Positions 8,820-17,176 are shown, counted from the stretch's first letter. The stretch: DNA of 46,889 bases from an uncultured Prevotella sp. (GCA_900316565.1 ONDK01000013.1:1-46889); one strand, 5' to 3'. Made by a program: numbers and translations. The notes: generated by a model from the sequence alone, not told the origin.

Positions 8820-10064
8820 TTATTTCGCAAGTTCGTCGAGATAGCTGTCCTTGAAGCCAAGGAAGTAGAGCACACCGTCGAGACCGATGGTGGAGATGCT
8901 CTGGCGTGCTGTGGCCTTAACTTTTGGCTTGGCGTGGAATGCTATTCCGAGTCCCGACTCATTAATCATCGGAAGGTCGTTGGCACCGTCGCCCACAGCG
9001 ATGGTCTGCGCGAGGTTTATCTTCTCCACCTGTGCTATGAGCTTGAGGAGCTCAGCCTTGCGGTGTCCGTCGACAATCTCTCCAAGGTAGCGTCCGGTGA
9101 GCTTTCCGTCCTCGCCTATCTCCAGTTCGTTGGCATAGACATAGTCGATACCATATTTGCGCTGCATATACTGTCCGAAGTATGTGAAACCTCCGGAGAG
9201 GATGGCAATCTTATACCCGCTGGCCTTGAGTACCCTCATCACCTTGTCGACGCCTTCGGTGATAGGCAAGTTCTCTGCTATCTCACGCATCACGCTGGAG
9301 TCCAGTCCCTTCAGAAGTGCCACACGGCGTGTGAAGCTCTCCTTGAAGTCGATCTCTCCTCTCATGGCCGAGGCGGTGATGGCGCTGACCTGGTCGCCTA
9401 CGCCGGCGCGCTTTGCCAGTTCGTCGATGCACTCCGTCTGTATAAGCGTGGAGTCCATATCGAAGCAGATGAGACGGCGCATACGGCGGTACATGTCGTC
9501 CTTCTGGAGAGAGAAGTCGAAGTTCATGTCGGCAGAGAGCTTCATCAGCTTCGACTGCATCTTCTGTCGGTCCTTAGGGTCGCCACGGAGGGAGAACTCT
9601 ATGCATGAGTGGCGGTTCCTGTCCGGGTGCATGATGCTCACGCGTCCTGTGAGACGTCTTATGGCATCGATGTTGAGCTCTTGCTCCGTGATAACGCTTG
9701 TTGCGGCATAAATCTGCTCTGCGGAGAGCTCTCGTCCGATGAGTGTGAGGATATATCTGTGCTTTCCCTGCCTCTCGACCCATGACTCGTAGTCGGTGTC
9801 GCCGATAGGCTGGAAAGTAATGTTCACGTTAAGATGATTAGCCTCGAAGAGAAGTTCCCTCATAACCTGTCCGGAGACAAGCACGTCAGCGCGGATAAGG
9901 ACGCCGAGTGAGAGCGTGGAGTGAATGTTCGACTGACCAATATCGAGCACGGTAGCGTCATACTTTGCCAACACTTTCATCACGTCGGCGGTAAGTCCCG
10001 GACGGTCCAGTCCGGCAATGCTGATTAGGATTTGCTCCTCCTTGTGTTCATTGACTTGTACCAT
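8820..10064 (-). CDS. serB: Phosphoserine phosphatase with two N-terminal ACT domains
   Basis: SerB removes the phosphate of phosphoserine in the last step of serine synthesis. The 414-aa protein begins with two ACT regulatory domains (about 8-85 and 100-180; the first opens ISIAGLDRPGLTADV). The HAD phosphatase domain has the nucleophile motif DMDSTL near 200, the SGGFTYF motif and the C-terminal GDGANDLPM Mg-binding motif. The architecture and length match Bacteroidota SerB. A strong terminator follows. The two deoxynucleoside kinase genes upstream point the same way and may share its transcript, as no promoter was seen in the 77-nt gap. Confidence 0.95.
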   Translation of the reverse strand: MVQVNEHKEEQILISIAGLDRPGLTADVMKVLAKYDATVLDIGQSNIHSTLSLGVLIRADVLVSGQVMRELLFEANHLNVNITFQPIGDTDYESWVERQGKHRYILTLIGRELSAEQIYAATSVITEQELNIDAIRRLTGRVSIMHPDRNRHSCIEFSLRGDPKDRQKMQSKLMKLSADMNFDFSLQKDDMYRRMRRLICFDMDSTLIQTECIDELAKRAGVGDQVSAITASAMRGEIDFKESFTRRVALLKGLDSSVMREIAENLPITEGVDKVMRVLKASGYKIAILSGGFTYFGQYMQRKYGIDYVYANELEIGEDGKLTGRYLGEIVDGHRKAELLKLIAQVEKINLAQTIAVGDGANDLPMINESGLGIAFHAKPKVKATARQSISTIGLDGVLYFLGFKDSYLDELAK

Positions 10065-10141
10065 AGTATAGTTGATAATAAATTATTGTTCGTAATGTAT
10101 AAGGTGTGTGTGATTTCTCCGGCATATTTCTGTAGGGCAGG

Positions 10142-10762
10142 TTATTGCTTTGAGAAGAGTCCGAAGAGCTCGGCGTCTATCTGGTCGGCAATGCGTCCGA
10201 AGTCGCGCGGGTTGTCTTGGAAGTCGCAGGTGTCGCCCTCAACGATAATCAGTTTCCCCTTATAGTCTTTTATCCATTCCTCGTAACGGTCGTTGAGGCC
10301 CTTGAGGTAGTCGATGCGTATGGTCTGCTCATAGCTTCTTCCTCGTTGCTGGATATGTTCTATCAGCCTTGGCACGGAAGCACGTATGTAAATCATCAGG
10401 TCCGGAAGCTTCACAAGGGAAATCATTAGGTCGAACAGCTCAGAATAGTTCTGGAAGTCGCGGTCTGACATCAGTCCCATGTCATGCAGGTTCGGCGCGA
10501 AAATCCTTGCATCCTCAAAGATTGTTCTGTCCTGGACTATAGCCTTGTCGGAGCGCGATATTTCCACCACGTCCTTGAATCTCTTGCTGAGAAAATAAAT
10601 CTGAAGGTTGAACGACCACCGTTTCATGTCGTTATAATAGTCTTCCAGATACGGATTGTTGTCGACAGGCTCAAAGTGTGGCGACCATCCGTATCTCTTG
10701 GCAAGCATCTTTGTCAGGGTTGTCTTGCCGCTTCCTATGTTTCCTGCTATGGCGATATGCAT
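10142..10762 (-). CDS. Deoxynucleoside kinase, copy 1
   Basis: A 206-aa member of the deoxyadenosine/deoxyguanosine kinase (dNK) family, which phosphorylates deoxynucleosides for salvage. Features are the P-loop GNIGSGKTT at the very start, the VQDRTIFED segment with the catalytic acidic/Arg residues, and the RGRSYE lid motif. I chose the start at 10762 because the neighbouring paralogue begins with the same MHIAIAGNIGSGK sequence at residue 1; an in-frame ATG 24 nt upstream would add an unrelated octapeptide. It is about half identical by eye to copy 2 just upstream. Substrate (dA, dG or others) is not readable. Confidence 0.92.
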   Translation of the reverse strand: MHIAIAGNIGSGKTTLTKMLAKRYGWSPHFEPVDNNPYLEDYYNDMKRWSFNLQIYFLSKRFKDVVEISRSDKAIVQDRTIFEDARIFAPNLHDMGLMSDRDFQNYSELFDLMISLVKLPDLMIYIRASVPRLIEHIQQRGRSYEQTIRIDYLKGLNDRYEEWIKDYKGKLIIVEGDTCDFQDNPRDFGRIADQIDAELFGLFSKQ

Positions 10763-10866
10763 CTTTATGTATTTCCTCTGTCTCACTGACGTGAGAGAAG
10801 TGGGATAGTTATATCTTTAATGGGTTTATATTAATTTTTTCTCGTTTTGTCTTGCTTGGCATCAGC

Positions 10867-11499
10867 TTAGCGGCTCCCTTCATTGGAGAAAAGTCCATAG
10901 AGCTCAGCGTCTATCCTGTCGATAATCTTTCCGAAATCGCGCTTGTTGTGCTGGAAGTCCAGATCGTCGACATCAATGACGAGTTTCGTGCCTTTATATT
11001 TCTCTAGGACGAACTCATCGTAGAGTCTGTTAAGGTTCTCCAGATAGTCGATGGGCATGTCCTTCTCGTAGCTGCGTCCCCTGTTCTCAATGTTCTTGAC
11101 AAGATGTGGCAGGGAAGCCTTTAGGTAGACGAGCAACCTCGGATATTTGACGCGCATCATCATCGACTCAAAGAGGTCCATATAGGTTTCGAAGTCGCGG
11201 TCGTCCATGTTCCCCATGTTGTGGTTGTTGGTCGTGAAGACGTAGACACCCTCGAAGATGGACCTGTCCTGCACTATGGTGTTCTTTGCCTTTGCAATGT
11301 CGAGAAGGTCGCGGAACCGCTCTTTTAGAAAGAATATCTCCATAGGGAACGACCACCGCGGGATATCCTTGTAATAGTCGCTGATGTAGGGATTGCTCTT
11401 CACGGCCTCATATCGCGGCTCCCAACCATAGTGGTTGGCCAGCATCTCAGTCAGCGTCGTCTTTCCGCTACCAATATTCCCTGCTATTGCTATGTGCAT
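10867..11499 (-). CDS. Deoxynucleoside kinase, copy 2
   Basis: The 210-aa tandem paralogue of the downstream kinase, with the same P-loop GNIGSGKTT, VQDRSIFEG and RGRSYEK motifs and the same C-terminal DAELYGLFS. Differences concentrate in the substrate-side loops (e.g. after the DRSIFE motif, VYVFTTNNHNMG against RIFAPNLHDMG), suggesting different specificities. Tandem dNK genes are known in some lactobacilli, where the products form a dAK/dGK heterodimer. Whether that applies here is inference. It lies between the sigma factor gene and copy 1. Confidence 0.92.
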   Translation of the reverse strand: MHIAIAGNIGSGKTTLTEMLANHYGWEPRYEAVKSNPYISDYYKDIPRWSFPMEIFFLKERFRDLLDIAKAKNTIVQDRSIFEGVYVFTTNNHNMGNMDDRDFETYMDLFESMMMRVKYPRLLVYLKASLPHLVKNIENRGRSYEKDMPIDYLENLNRLYDEFVLEKYKGTKLVIDVDDLDFQHNKRDFGKIIDRIDAELYGLFSNEGSR

Positions 11500-11586
11500 C
11501 TTCTGATACTCCCTGCCCCGATATATATAATATGTGGAAAGGAGGAATGTTTTTTATCGTTAATTTTTCCTGTACTTAATGCGCCC

Positions 11587-11618
11587 TCAGCCACAGCCTG
11601 TTTACAGACTGTGGCTGA
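11587..11618 (-). terminator. Hairpin after the primary sigma factor gene
   Basis: TCAGCCACAG (11587-11596) pairs with CTGTGGCTGA (11609-11618), and an inner CTGT/ACAG pairing continues the stem across one mismatch. It starts 9 nt beyond the sigma gene stop, but on the minus strand it lacks a T run. It may be a weak terminator or an mRNA 3'-end stabiliser. Confidence 0.5.
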
Positions 11619-11626
11619 AGCCTGCC

Positions 11627-12499
11627 TTATCCCAAATATTTCATTAGGATACGGACATTGCCGCTTTGGCGGATTTTCTCTATGCTCTTCTCGCGAATCT
11701 GACGGACACGCTCACGGGTAAGCCCCATCTCGGCACCTATTTCCTCCAGGCCTTTCTCATGACAGCCGATGCCGAAGCACTGCTTGACAATCTTCAACTC
11801 ACGCTCCTTCAGCACCTTGCGCAGCACATCGTCGAGGTCAGAGGCCATCGACTCATAATCGACATGCTTGTCGGTGCGGCTGTCTTCGCCTGATGCCAGC
11901 ATATCACTCATGGAGTTGGTGTCGTCATCAGAGAATGGCGCGTCGATACTCATATGGTGTCCGTCGGCATTCTGACTCTGACGTATCTTCAGTTCGTCGA
12001 TACCTGTCATCTCGCTAAGCTCGTGGATTGACGGACGGCGTCCGTTCTTCTGCACAAACTCAGCGGAAACCTTGTTTATCTGGCTCATGGCACCAACCTG
12101 GTTAAGGGGCAGACGCACGATACGGCTCTGCTCGGCGATAGCCTGCAGGATGCTCTGGCGTATCCACCACACGGCGTAGGAGATGAACTTGAAGCCGCGG
12201 GTCTCGTCGAATTTCTCGGCAGCCTTCACCAGTCCGATGTTACCCTCGTCGATAAGGTCGGTAAGTGACAGTCCCTGATGCTGATACTGCTTGGCCACAC
12301 TGACGACGAAACGGAGGTTGGCCTTAATAAGCTTTTCCTTCGCGCGCTCTCCCTTATGACCGCCACGGTGTATCGTCTGCGCCAGTTCTATCTCCTCTTC
12401 AAGAGAGACCATTGGCTCACGGCCTATCTCTACAAGGTATTTGTCCAGTGCCTCGCTGGAACGGTTGGTGATACTCTTCTGAATCTTTAGCTGTCTCAT
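11627..12499 (-). CDS. rpoD: Primary RNA polymerase sigma factor (SigA/RpoD, Bacteroidota type)
   Basis: A 290-aa sigma-70 factor without the long region 1.1 of proteobacterial RpoD, as is usual for Bacteroidota. Region 1.2 ([20 protein letters not shown]), region 2 ([27 protein letters not shown], then [13 protein letters not shown]), region 3 ([11 protein letters not shown]...) and region 4 ([18 protein letters not shown]) are all intact. It is expected to read the TTTG/TAnnTTTG promoters seen here. A matching promoter lies about 120 nt upstream. Its length agrees with characterised relatives of 286-290 aa. Confidence 0.96.
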   Translation of the reverse strand: MRQLKIQKSITNRSSEALDKYLVEIGREPMVSLEEEIELAQTIHRGGHKGERAKEKLIKANLRFVVSVAKQYQHQGLSLTDLIDEGNIGLVKAAEKFDETRGFKFISYAVWWIRQSILQAIAEQSRIVRLPLNQVGAMSQINKVSAEFVQKNGRRPSIHELSEMTGIDELKIRQSQNADGHHMSIDAPFSDDDTNSMSDMLASGEDSRTDKHVDYESMASDLDDVLRKVLKERELKIVKQCFGIGCHEKGLEEIGAEMGLTRERVRQIREKSIEKIRQSGNVRILMKYLG

Positions 12500-12621
12500 C
12501 CTTATCTTTTTAGTGGGTGCGTTAGTCCTGCCACAATCATATGCGGCAAGAACCTATCCTAAAACAATAAATTCTTGATATCTTTTTTACCAATTATACA
12601 AATAGCTTTCGAAAGCGGCTG

Positions 12622-12652
12622 CAAAGTTATATAAAATTAATGATGTGGCAAA
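12622..12652 (-). promoter_or_regulatory. Candidate promoter of the primary sigma factor gene
   Basis: On the minus strand TTTG (12652-12649), 19 nt, then TAACTTTG (12629-12622). This exactly fits the Bacteroidota consensus and predicts a leader of about 115 nt. Confidence 0.7.
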
Positions 12653-12788
12653 ACTTATTCCCTCATTTTTTGTTAAAACGGGTGTTTTTTTAACGGAATT
12701 TCATTTACAGGGAGAAAAACTTGGATTATACGTGCTTCTGCGTGTGGTAAAATATAGGAAAAATCCTGACAGATTTTAAGTGTTATGC

Positions 12789-12861
12789 TTTTACGTTGTA
12801 AGTGTACGGAAAATAGACGGTAAAAGTTATGGTTTTACAAGGTAAATGTACGGAAAATACA
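12789..12861. repeat. Imperfect direct repeat upstream of the sigma gene
   Basis: Two copies of about 29 bp begin at 12789 and 12833, both opening TTTTAC and both containing TGTACGGAAAATA. About five positions differ, mainly just after TTTTAC. The 44-bp period is close to four helical turns. The function is unknown; a regulator-binding site or a degenerate small repeat is possible. Confidence 0.5.
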
Positions 12862-12978
12862 TCGCAAAACAGCCTTACTTGCAACTTACTGGAACACAGT
12901 TGGTTACAGGGACGATTTTAAAAATATGGTGTTTGAAAAATATTTACGATTGTAAGAGCTTACCTTAAGCGACTTTCT

Positions 12979-13063
12979 CCAATGTAGGGGTGGGGTTTAT
13001 CCCCATCCTAACCCCCAAAATTTACCCTTTGGAGGATGGGCATAAAACCTACCCCTACATTGG
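12979..13063. repeat. 31-bp imperfect inverted repeat (possible REP/MITE-like element)
   Basis: Arms of 31 bp (12979-13009 and 13033-13063) match with 3 mismatches. The outer ends are CCAATGTAGGGGT and ACCCCTACATTGG. An inner CCAAA/TTTGG pairing sits in the 23-nt loop. The structure ends 12 nt beyond the transporter stop codon and could stop transcription of that gene, but it has no T run at the exit. The ATGTAGGGG terminal motif resembles palindromic intergenic repeats I know from Bacteroidota genomes; that resemblance is recollection and was not searched. Confidence 0.75.
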
Positions 13064-13075
13064 TTTCGTTTGGAT

Positions 13076-14731
13076 TTAGTACAGTCCGAACCAGAAGTGA
13101 TAAGCGTAGCTTATGGCCAGTCCTGCCGTCGTGGCACAAACGACATGTATCAGTCCTGGTGCCATGAAGGAATGGTTCAGCAGGTATTTACCTATCACCG
13201 TTGTTCCGGACCGGTCGAAGTTGACCGTGGCAATGTCGGAAGGATAATTTGGAATGAAGAAGTATCCGTATACTGAAGGCATCACTCCAAGAAGTATCCA
13301 TCCTGGTATGCCGAGGGAGTAAGCCAGTGGCAACATCGACACCACTACAGCGCCTTGGGAGTTGATGAGCACGGAGACAGCGAAGAAGGCGAAGGCTATG
13401 GACCACGGGTAATCCTTGACGATGCCGCCGAGGAGTGATTGCATCTCTGCCTGATAGTTGTCGAAATAGGTGTTACTCATCCATGCTATGCCGTAGATGG
13501 CCACCACGGCGACCATACCGTTTTGCCACACCGGTCCCGACACGGCAGTCTTCGGCTTGGCCTTACAGAAGATTATCATCAGCGCGCATGCTGTCAGCAT
13601 GAGTATCTGTATGACGAGGTTCATCGACAGTGGCTTCTGTGAGGTCTTCGTTAAGCCATTGACCGATATGCCGCCTTTAACCAGCTTTTTGGCTTCTACC
13701 TTGAAGGAATTGCCGTCGCCGTTGCCCTCAGTGGCTAGGGCGGTGGCAGCTATCGTCACCGTATCAGCGACATGCTCTATCGACAGTCCCTTGTTCTGTG
13801 CCATGGTAACGTCGTGCTCCGTTGGAAGCCATAGCGTGTCCTTACCCTGCAAGGCATAGGTCTTGACCTGCACCGTGTCTATGGTTTCTTCCGACAGTGT
13901 CGCTGAGTTGACATGTCCTGCCACCTCAATGCTCTTGTACGATGGCAGGAGGTTCACGCCGAACATCTGACAGAGTGAGATGACGACGATGACGGCGAGC
14001 GTGCCAAGGAAGATGTAAACGGCATTCTTAGAGTGCTGCGGTATCTGCTTGTTGAGTGTGGTGGCGTTGGAGCCGTAGATATAAGCATACTGCTTCGGGT
14101 CCTTGAGCTTTGCCTGGAACTGGGGATCTTTGTCGAGGTCAAGCCCACGGTGCCAGCTGTAAGCAACGGCGGCGAGGATACCCAGGATACATGCCGGTAT
14201 CGTCACCATGATAATCTGCACATTGCTTACCTGGAAACCATTGTCGGCCGAGATGGCGGAGAAAGCCACGACGGCGGCAGCGATAGGTGAGCAGGTGATG
14301 CCTATCTGTGAGGAGATAGAGGCTATGCCGCACGGCCGTTCCGGTCGTATGCCTTTCTGCAGCGCTATGTCGCAGATGATAGGCATGAGGGTATAGACGA
14401 CATGACCTGTTCCCACAAGTACGGTAAGGAGAAATGTGGTGAGCGGAGCAAGGAGAGTAATACGGTTAGGGTGTTTCCTGAGTAGTTTCTCGGCTATCTG
14501 TATCATCCAGTCCATGCCTCCCGAGGCTTGCAGTATACCCGCGCAGGTAACGGCGGCGATGATGATGTAGATAACATCCGTTGGCGGATTACCTGGCTTG
14601 AGATGGAAGCCGAAAACGAGTACGGCAAGGCCTATGCCGGAGATGGCGCCTAACGCCAATGACCCATAACGAGCTCCTATCCACAGTGCCACGAGGACTA
14701 CCAAGAGCTCCACTACCATTAATAATGTCAT
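13076..14731 (-). CDS. Anaerobic C4-dicarboxylate transporter, Dcu family, with an inserted soluble domain
   Basis: A DcuA/DcuB-type antiporter that exchanges fumarate, malate or aspartate for succinate during fumarate respiration. Family segments are clear: GTGHVVYTLMPIICDIA around 107-123, ERPCGIASISSQIGITCSPIAAA around 131-153, and the C-terminal ...SQGAVVVSMLPLAYSLGIP and FIPNYPSDIATVNFDRSGTT region. The protein has 551 aa where relatives usually have 430-450. The excess is one hydrophilic block, residues about 263-368, lying between two membrane helices. It is probably extracytoplasmic given its position. Its own promoter lies upstream, divergent from the MaoC-type gene. DcuA and DcuB cannot be told apart from the sequence. 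Confidence 0.93.
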   Translation of the reverse strand: MTLLMVVELLVVLVALWIGARYGSLALGAISGIGLAVLVFGFHLKPGNPPTDVIYIIIAAVTCAGILQASGGMDWMIQIAEKLLRKHPNRITLLAPLTTFLLTVLVGTGHVVYTLMPIICDIALQKGIRPERPCGIASISSQIGITCSPIAAAVVAFSAISADNGFQVSNVQIIMVTIPACILGILAAVAYSWHRGLDLDKDPQFQAKLKDPKQYAYIYGSNATTLNKQIPQHSKNAVYIFLGTLAVIVVISLCQMFGVNLLPSYKSIEVAGHVNSATLSEETIDTVQVKTYALQGKDTLWLPTEHDVTMAQNKGLSIEHVADTVTIAATALATEGNGDGNSFKVEAKKLVKGGISVNGLTKTSQKPLSMNLVIQILMLTACALMIIFCKAKPKTAVSGPVWQNGMVAVVAIYGIAWMSNTYFDNYQAEMQSLLGGIVKDYPWSIAFAFFAVSVLINSQGAVVVSMLPLAYSLGIPGWILLGVMPSVYGYFFIPNYPSDIATVNFDRSGTTVIGKYLLNHSFMAPGLIHVVCATTAGLAISYAYHFWFGLY

Positions 14732-14775
14732 AAATATTCGATTAGTTGGTTATTGTTAGATTACTTTGATAGTGG

Positions 14776-14806
14776 CAAATTTAGTGAATTTTGTTTATTC
14801 ATCAAA
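14776..14806 (-). promoter_or_regulatory. Candidate promoter of the Dcu transporter gene
   Basis: On the minus strand TTTG (14806-14803), 19 nt, then TAAATTTG (14783-14776). It is an exact consensus match about 45 nt upstream of the start codon. Confidence 0.7.
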
Positions 14807-14884
14807 ATATTTTTTATGATTTCTTCAATTATTTCCCCAATTTCTGTTATTGCGTTTGTATATGTAAAAGAATTGGGACTTTTC

Positions 14885-14915
14885 TTTGTAGTCTCAACAG
14901 TTTGTAATAACTTTG
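14885..14915 (+). promoter_or_regulatory. Candidate promoter of the MaoC-sigma unit
   Basis: TTTG (14885-14888), 19 nt, TAACTTTG (14908-14915). It fits the consensus exactly and predicts a leader of about 35 nt. It is divergent from the transporter promoter, with about 80 nt between the two. Confidence 0.72.
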
Positions 14916-14954
14916 CCGATGATTAAGTCAACGATAAAACGTTAAATTCAATAA

Positions 14955-15419
14955 ATGGCAAAATTAGTTGTAAACTCATTTGAGGAGTTCGCCGCCCATA
15001 AGGGTGAGCGCATAGGAGAGTCTGACTGGGTTACCATCAGTCAGGAGATGATAGATAAGTTCGCTGATGCCACCCTCGACCATCAGTGGATACACACGGA
15101 CCCTGAGAGGTGTAAGAAAGAGAGTCCTTATCATCAGACCATCGCGCACGGATACCTTCAGCTGTCCCTACTGCCTTATCTGTGGCAGCAACTCATACAG
15201 GTTAATAATGTGGAGATGCTCGTCAACTATGGTATGGATAAGATGAAGTTCGGTCAGCCTGTGCCGTCAGGAAGCCGTGTCCGTCTCGTCGCTGACCTTT
15301 ATGATGTCGAGGACCTTCGTGGTATCTGTAAGGCACAGATAAAGTTTCAGCTGATGATTGAGGACCAGAAGAAATTTGCCCTTAAGGGTATTGCCACATT
15401 CCTATATTATTTCAAGTAA
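14955..15419 (+). CDS. MaoC-like (R)-specific enoyl-CoA hydratase/dehydratase
   Basis: A 154-aa single hot-dog domain of the MaoC family, which hydrates enoyl-CoA or related thioesters. The hydratase 2 motif is visible in DHQWIHTDPERCKKESPYHQTIAHGYLQLSL, shown here only to fix its position (about residues 44-74). It contains the catalytic Asp and His and the following G-Y-L helix. The length is that of a stand-alone hot-dog protein. The physiological substrate is not known. The next gene, a sigma factor, starts 31 nt later on the same strand, so both probably share the promoter at 14885-14915. Confidence 0.9.
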   Translation: MAKLVVNSFEEFAAHKGERIGESDWVTISQEMIDKFADATLDHQWIHTDPERCKKESPYHQTIAHGYLQLSLLPYLWQQLIQVNNVEMLVNYGMDKMKFGQPVPSGSRVRLVADLYDVEDLRGICKAQIKFQLMIEDQKKFALKGIATFLYYFK

Positions 15420-15450
15420 GAGCTACGGCTCATCAACAATCCTTACGACT

Positions 15451-16032
15451 ATGAACACAGACAAGTTAGTTACCGACAATATCGGCTATGTCGTCACAAT
15501 GGCGAAGCAGTATGCCGGTCGCGGCGTTGCCATGGACGACCTTATCAGTGAGGGTAATATGGCGATGGTCGATGCCTCCAGGAAATACGACCCTGCAAAG
15601 GGCAAGCGCTTCGTGAGTTATGCCGCTCCCTTTATCCGTCATGCCATGGAGCAGGCCATAGAGGAGCAGGCCGGTCTTTACAGGATACCGCGGTCGGAGT
15701 CGAACCGCGAGACGAAGAAACGGAAGATGCCGGTGTCTGTGGATGAGCCTATACCCCTTGGGTCGAATACGGGCTTCAACCTGCTCAGCGTTCTCACAAA
15801 CGGGAATGTCAAGCAGGCTGACCTCAGCATAGAAGACGAGGAGACGGCTGACCGCCTGAAGGATATCCTGAACATCCTCGATGATCGTGAGCGTGAGGTT
15901 ATAACACGTTATTTCGGACTCGGCTCAGCATCGTTCACCATGGCGGAGATTGGCGATGCCATGGGACTGAAGCGTGAGCGTGTGAGGCAGATCAGGAATA
16001 AGGCTATACGCAAGCTTAGGAAGAAAATATAA
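15451..16032 (+). CDS. Small sigma-70 family RNA polymerase sigma factor
   Basis: A second sigma-70 protein of 193 aa. I place the start at 15451 (MNTDKLVTDN), since an earlier in-frame ATG at 15358 lies inside the preceding gene and gives unrelated sequence. Region 2 is clear (GYVVTMAKQYAGRGVAMDDLISEGNMAM, then FVSYAAPFIRHAMEQAIEE), as is region 4 ([28 protein letters not shown]). Region 1.2 is absent, and the region 3 part is short and replaced by a charged linker (ESNRETKKRKMPVS). It resembles the primary factor more than ECF factors. The role is probably as a secondary factor; its promoter set is unknown. Confidence 0.9.
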   Translation: MNTDKLVTDNIGYVVTMAKQYAGRGVAMDDLISEGNMAMVDASRKYDPAKGKRFVSYAAPFIRHAMEQAIEEQAGLYRIPRSESNRETKKRKMPVSVDEPIPLGSNTGFNLLSVLTNGNVKQADLSIEDEETADRLKDILNILDDREREVITRYFGLGSASFTMAEIGDAMGLKRERVRQIRNKAIRKLRKKI

Positions 16033-16038
16033 AAGAAA

Positions 16039-16083
16039 GTCCTTGCAGATTGCTGATATTATTTATCAACAGTCGGCAAGGAC
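16039..16083. terminator. Bidirectional terminator between the sigma and small membrane protein genes
   Basis: GTCCTTGC (16039-16046) pairs with GCAAGGAC (16076-16083). Outside it AAGAA and TTCTT can pair across a one-base bulge, and a small inner hairpin TGATA/TATCA fills the loop. It lies between convergent genes (stops at 16032 and 16127). Confidence 0.7.
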
Positions 16084-16126
16084 CTTCTTATATCTTTCGG
16101 TTCCTTTTCTGAAAGACCCCAGAACG

Positions 16127-16345
16127 TTAGATGGCTTTGTAGCCCTTGGTGCTGTTACGCTGCAGCAGGTCGTGAAGGTTCAGCTCCTTCTTTCCGTTCT
16201 CCTCGTAAGCCTCGTTAATCTCGTCCCATCCATGCTGCTCATCCTTTGAGTGCGTGAAGTGGAAACTGCGGTTACGGAGTTCTACGAAGCCCCATCCTAT
16301 CAGGGCCACTGCGACAAATGCAACGAATGCTATTAATGGTGTCAT
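16127..16345 (-). CDS. Small single-pass membrane protein
   Basis: A 72-aa protein with one N-terminal membrane helix (TPLIAFVAFVAVALIGWGFVEL, about 2-22) followed by a charged soluble tail of 50 residues with an acidic middle (DEINEAYEENGK). I do not recognise a family. Support for a real gene comes from an exact promoter match upstream, the start at the first ATG and a terminator downstream. Function unknown. Confidence 0.75.
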   Translation of the reverse strand: MTPLIAFVAFVAVALIGWGFVELRNRSFHFTHSKDEQHGWDEINEAYEENGKKELNLHDLLQRNSTKGYKAI

Positions 16346-16380
16346 GATAATATAATAATGTTATAGCTATAATTTTGTTG

Positions 16381-16411
16381 CAAAGGTACGGCAAAAGAAA
16401 GAAAACACAAA
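16381..16411 (-). promoter_or_regulatory. Candidate promoter of the small membrane protein gene
   Basis: On the minus strand TTTG (16411-16408), 19 nt, then TACCTTTG (16388-16381). It is an exact consensus match predicting a leader of about 30 nt. Confidence 0.72.
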
Positions 16412-16588
16412 ATAATTCCATTTGTTTTTGTTGATGAACAATATTCTGTTTCATGTTAACAGGGACAGGAGATAATTAAAAACAAACGTTACCTTAAAGT
16501 TTGATGAGCCTAGTAAAGCTTACTTGGTTTCTCTTTTGAAGAGAAGGCAAGGAATGAAATTCAACTATAAGAAACATAATACTGAAAA

Positions 16589-17152
16589 ATGAAGTATCTT
16601 ATCATCAGCGATATCCACGGAAGCCTGCCACGGCTGGAGCGGGCTTTGAAGTTCTTTGAGCGGGAGCAGTTCGATATGCTTCTGATTCTCGGAGACATCC
16701 TTAATTATGGTCCGCGCAACAGTATTCCTGAAGGAATAGACGCCAAGGGTATCGTGGCCCGGCTAAACCCTCTAGCCGACAGGATCGTCGCTGTCCGGGG
16801 CAACTGCGACGCTGAGGTGGACCAGATGCTGCTGCAGTTCCCGATGATGGCCGATTATGTGCTCGTCGTTGATAATGGCAGGAAGCTATTCCTCACCCAT
16901 GGTCATGTCTACAATCCCTCTTCTATGCCACCGGGACATTACGACGCGGTGTTCTTTGGTCATACGCATCTATGGCAGTTGGAGAGGTCCGACGGCACGG
17001 TTGTCTGTAATACGGGAAGCATCACCTTCCCAAAGGGTGGAAATGAGCCGACGGTGGTGACTTATCAAGATGGCACTATCACCGTCCTTACCCTGCCTGA
17101 TGACGACAATCCGTCCGGGACTGTCCTTGCTGAGACTAAAGTCCAAGGCTGA
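16589..17152 (+). CDS. YfcE-type metallophosphoesterase
   Basis: A 187-aa calcineurin-like phosphodiesterase of the YfcE/MJ0936 group. The dimetal site motifs are in order: SDIHGS at the N-terminus, GDILNYG, GNCD, the LTHGH segment and FGHTH. The length is typical for YfcE, which hydrolyses phosphodiester bonds in vitro; a natural substrate is not settled for the family. The gene stands alone on the plus strand between a divergent small gene and the repeat-bracketed cassette. No consensus promoter was found in the 243 nt upstream, although an A/T-rich stretch is present. Confidence 0.92.
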   Translation: MKYLIISDIHGSLPRLERALKFFEREQFDMLLILGDILNYGPRNSIPEGIDAKGIVARLNPLADRIVAVRGNCDAEVDQMLLQFPMMADYVLVVDNGRKLFLTHGHVYNPSSMPPGHYDAVFFGHTHLWQLERSDGTVVCNTGSITFPKGGNEPTVVTYQDGTITVLTLPDDDNPSGTVLAETKVQG

Positions 17153-17176
17153 TTGCCGATGGGCGCAACCCTTAGC

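Larger units (their letters stand above)
12500..13075. other. Long intergenic region upstream of the sigma gene
   Basis: There is no convincing gene in these 576 bases. The part nearest the sigma gene holds its promoter. At 12789-12861 an imperfect direct repeat of about 29 bp (containing TGTACGGAAAATA) occurs twice, 44 bp apart. At 12979-13063 lies a large inverted repeat. The remainder is AT-rich with no recognised feature. Confidence 0.6.
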
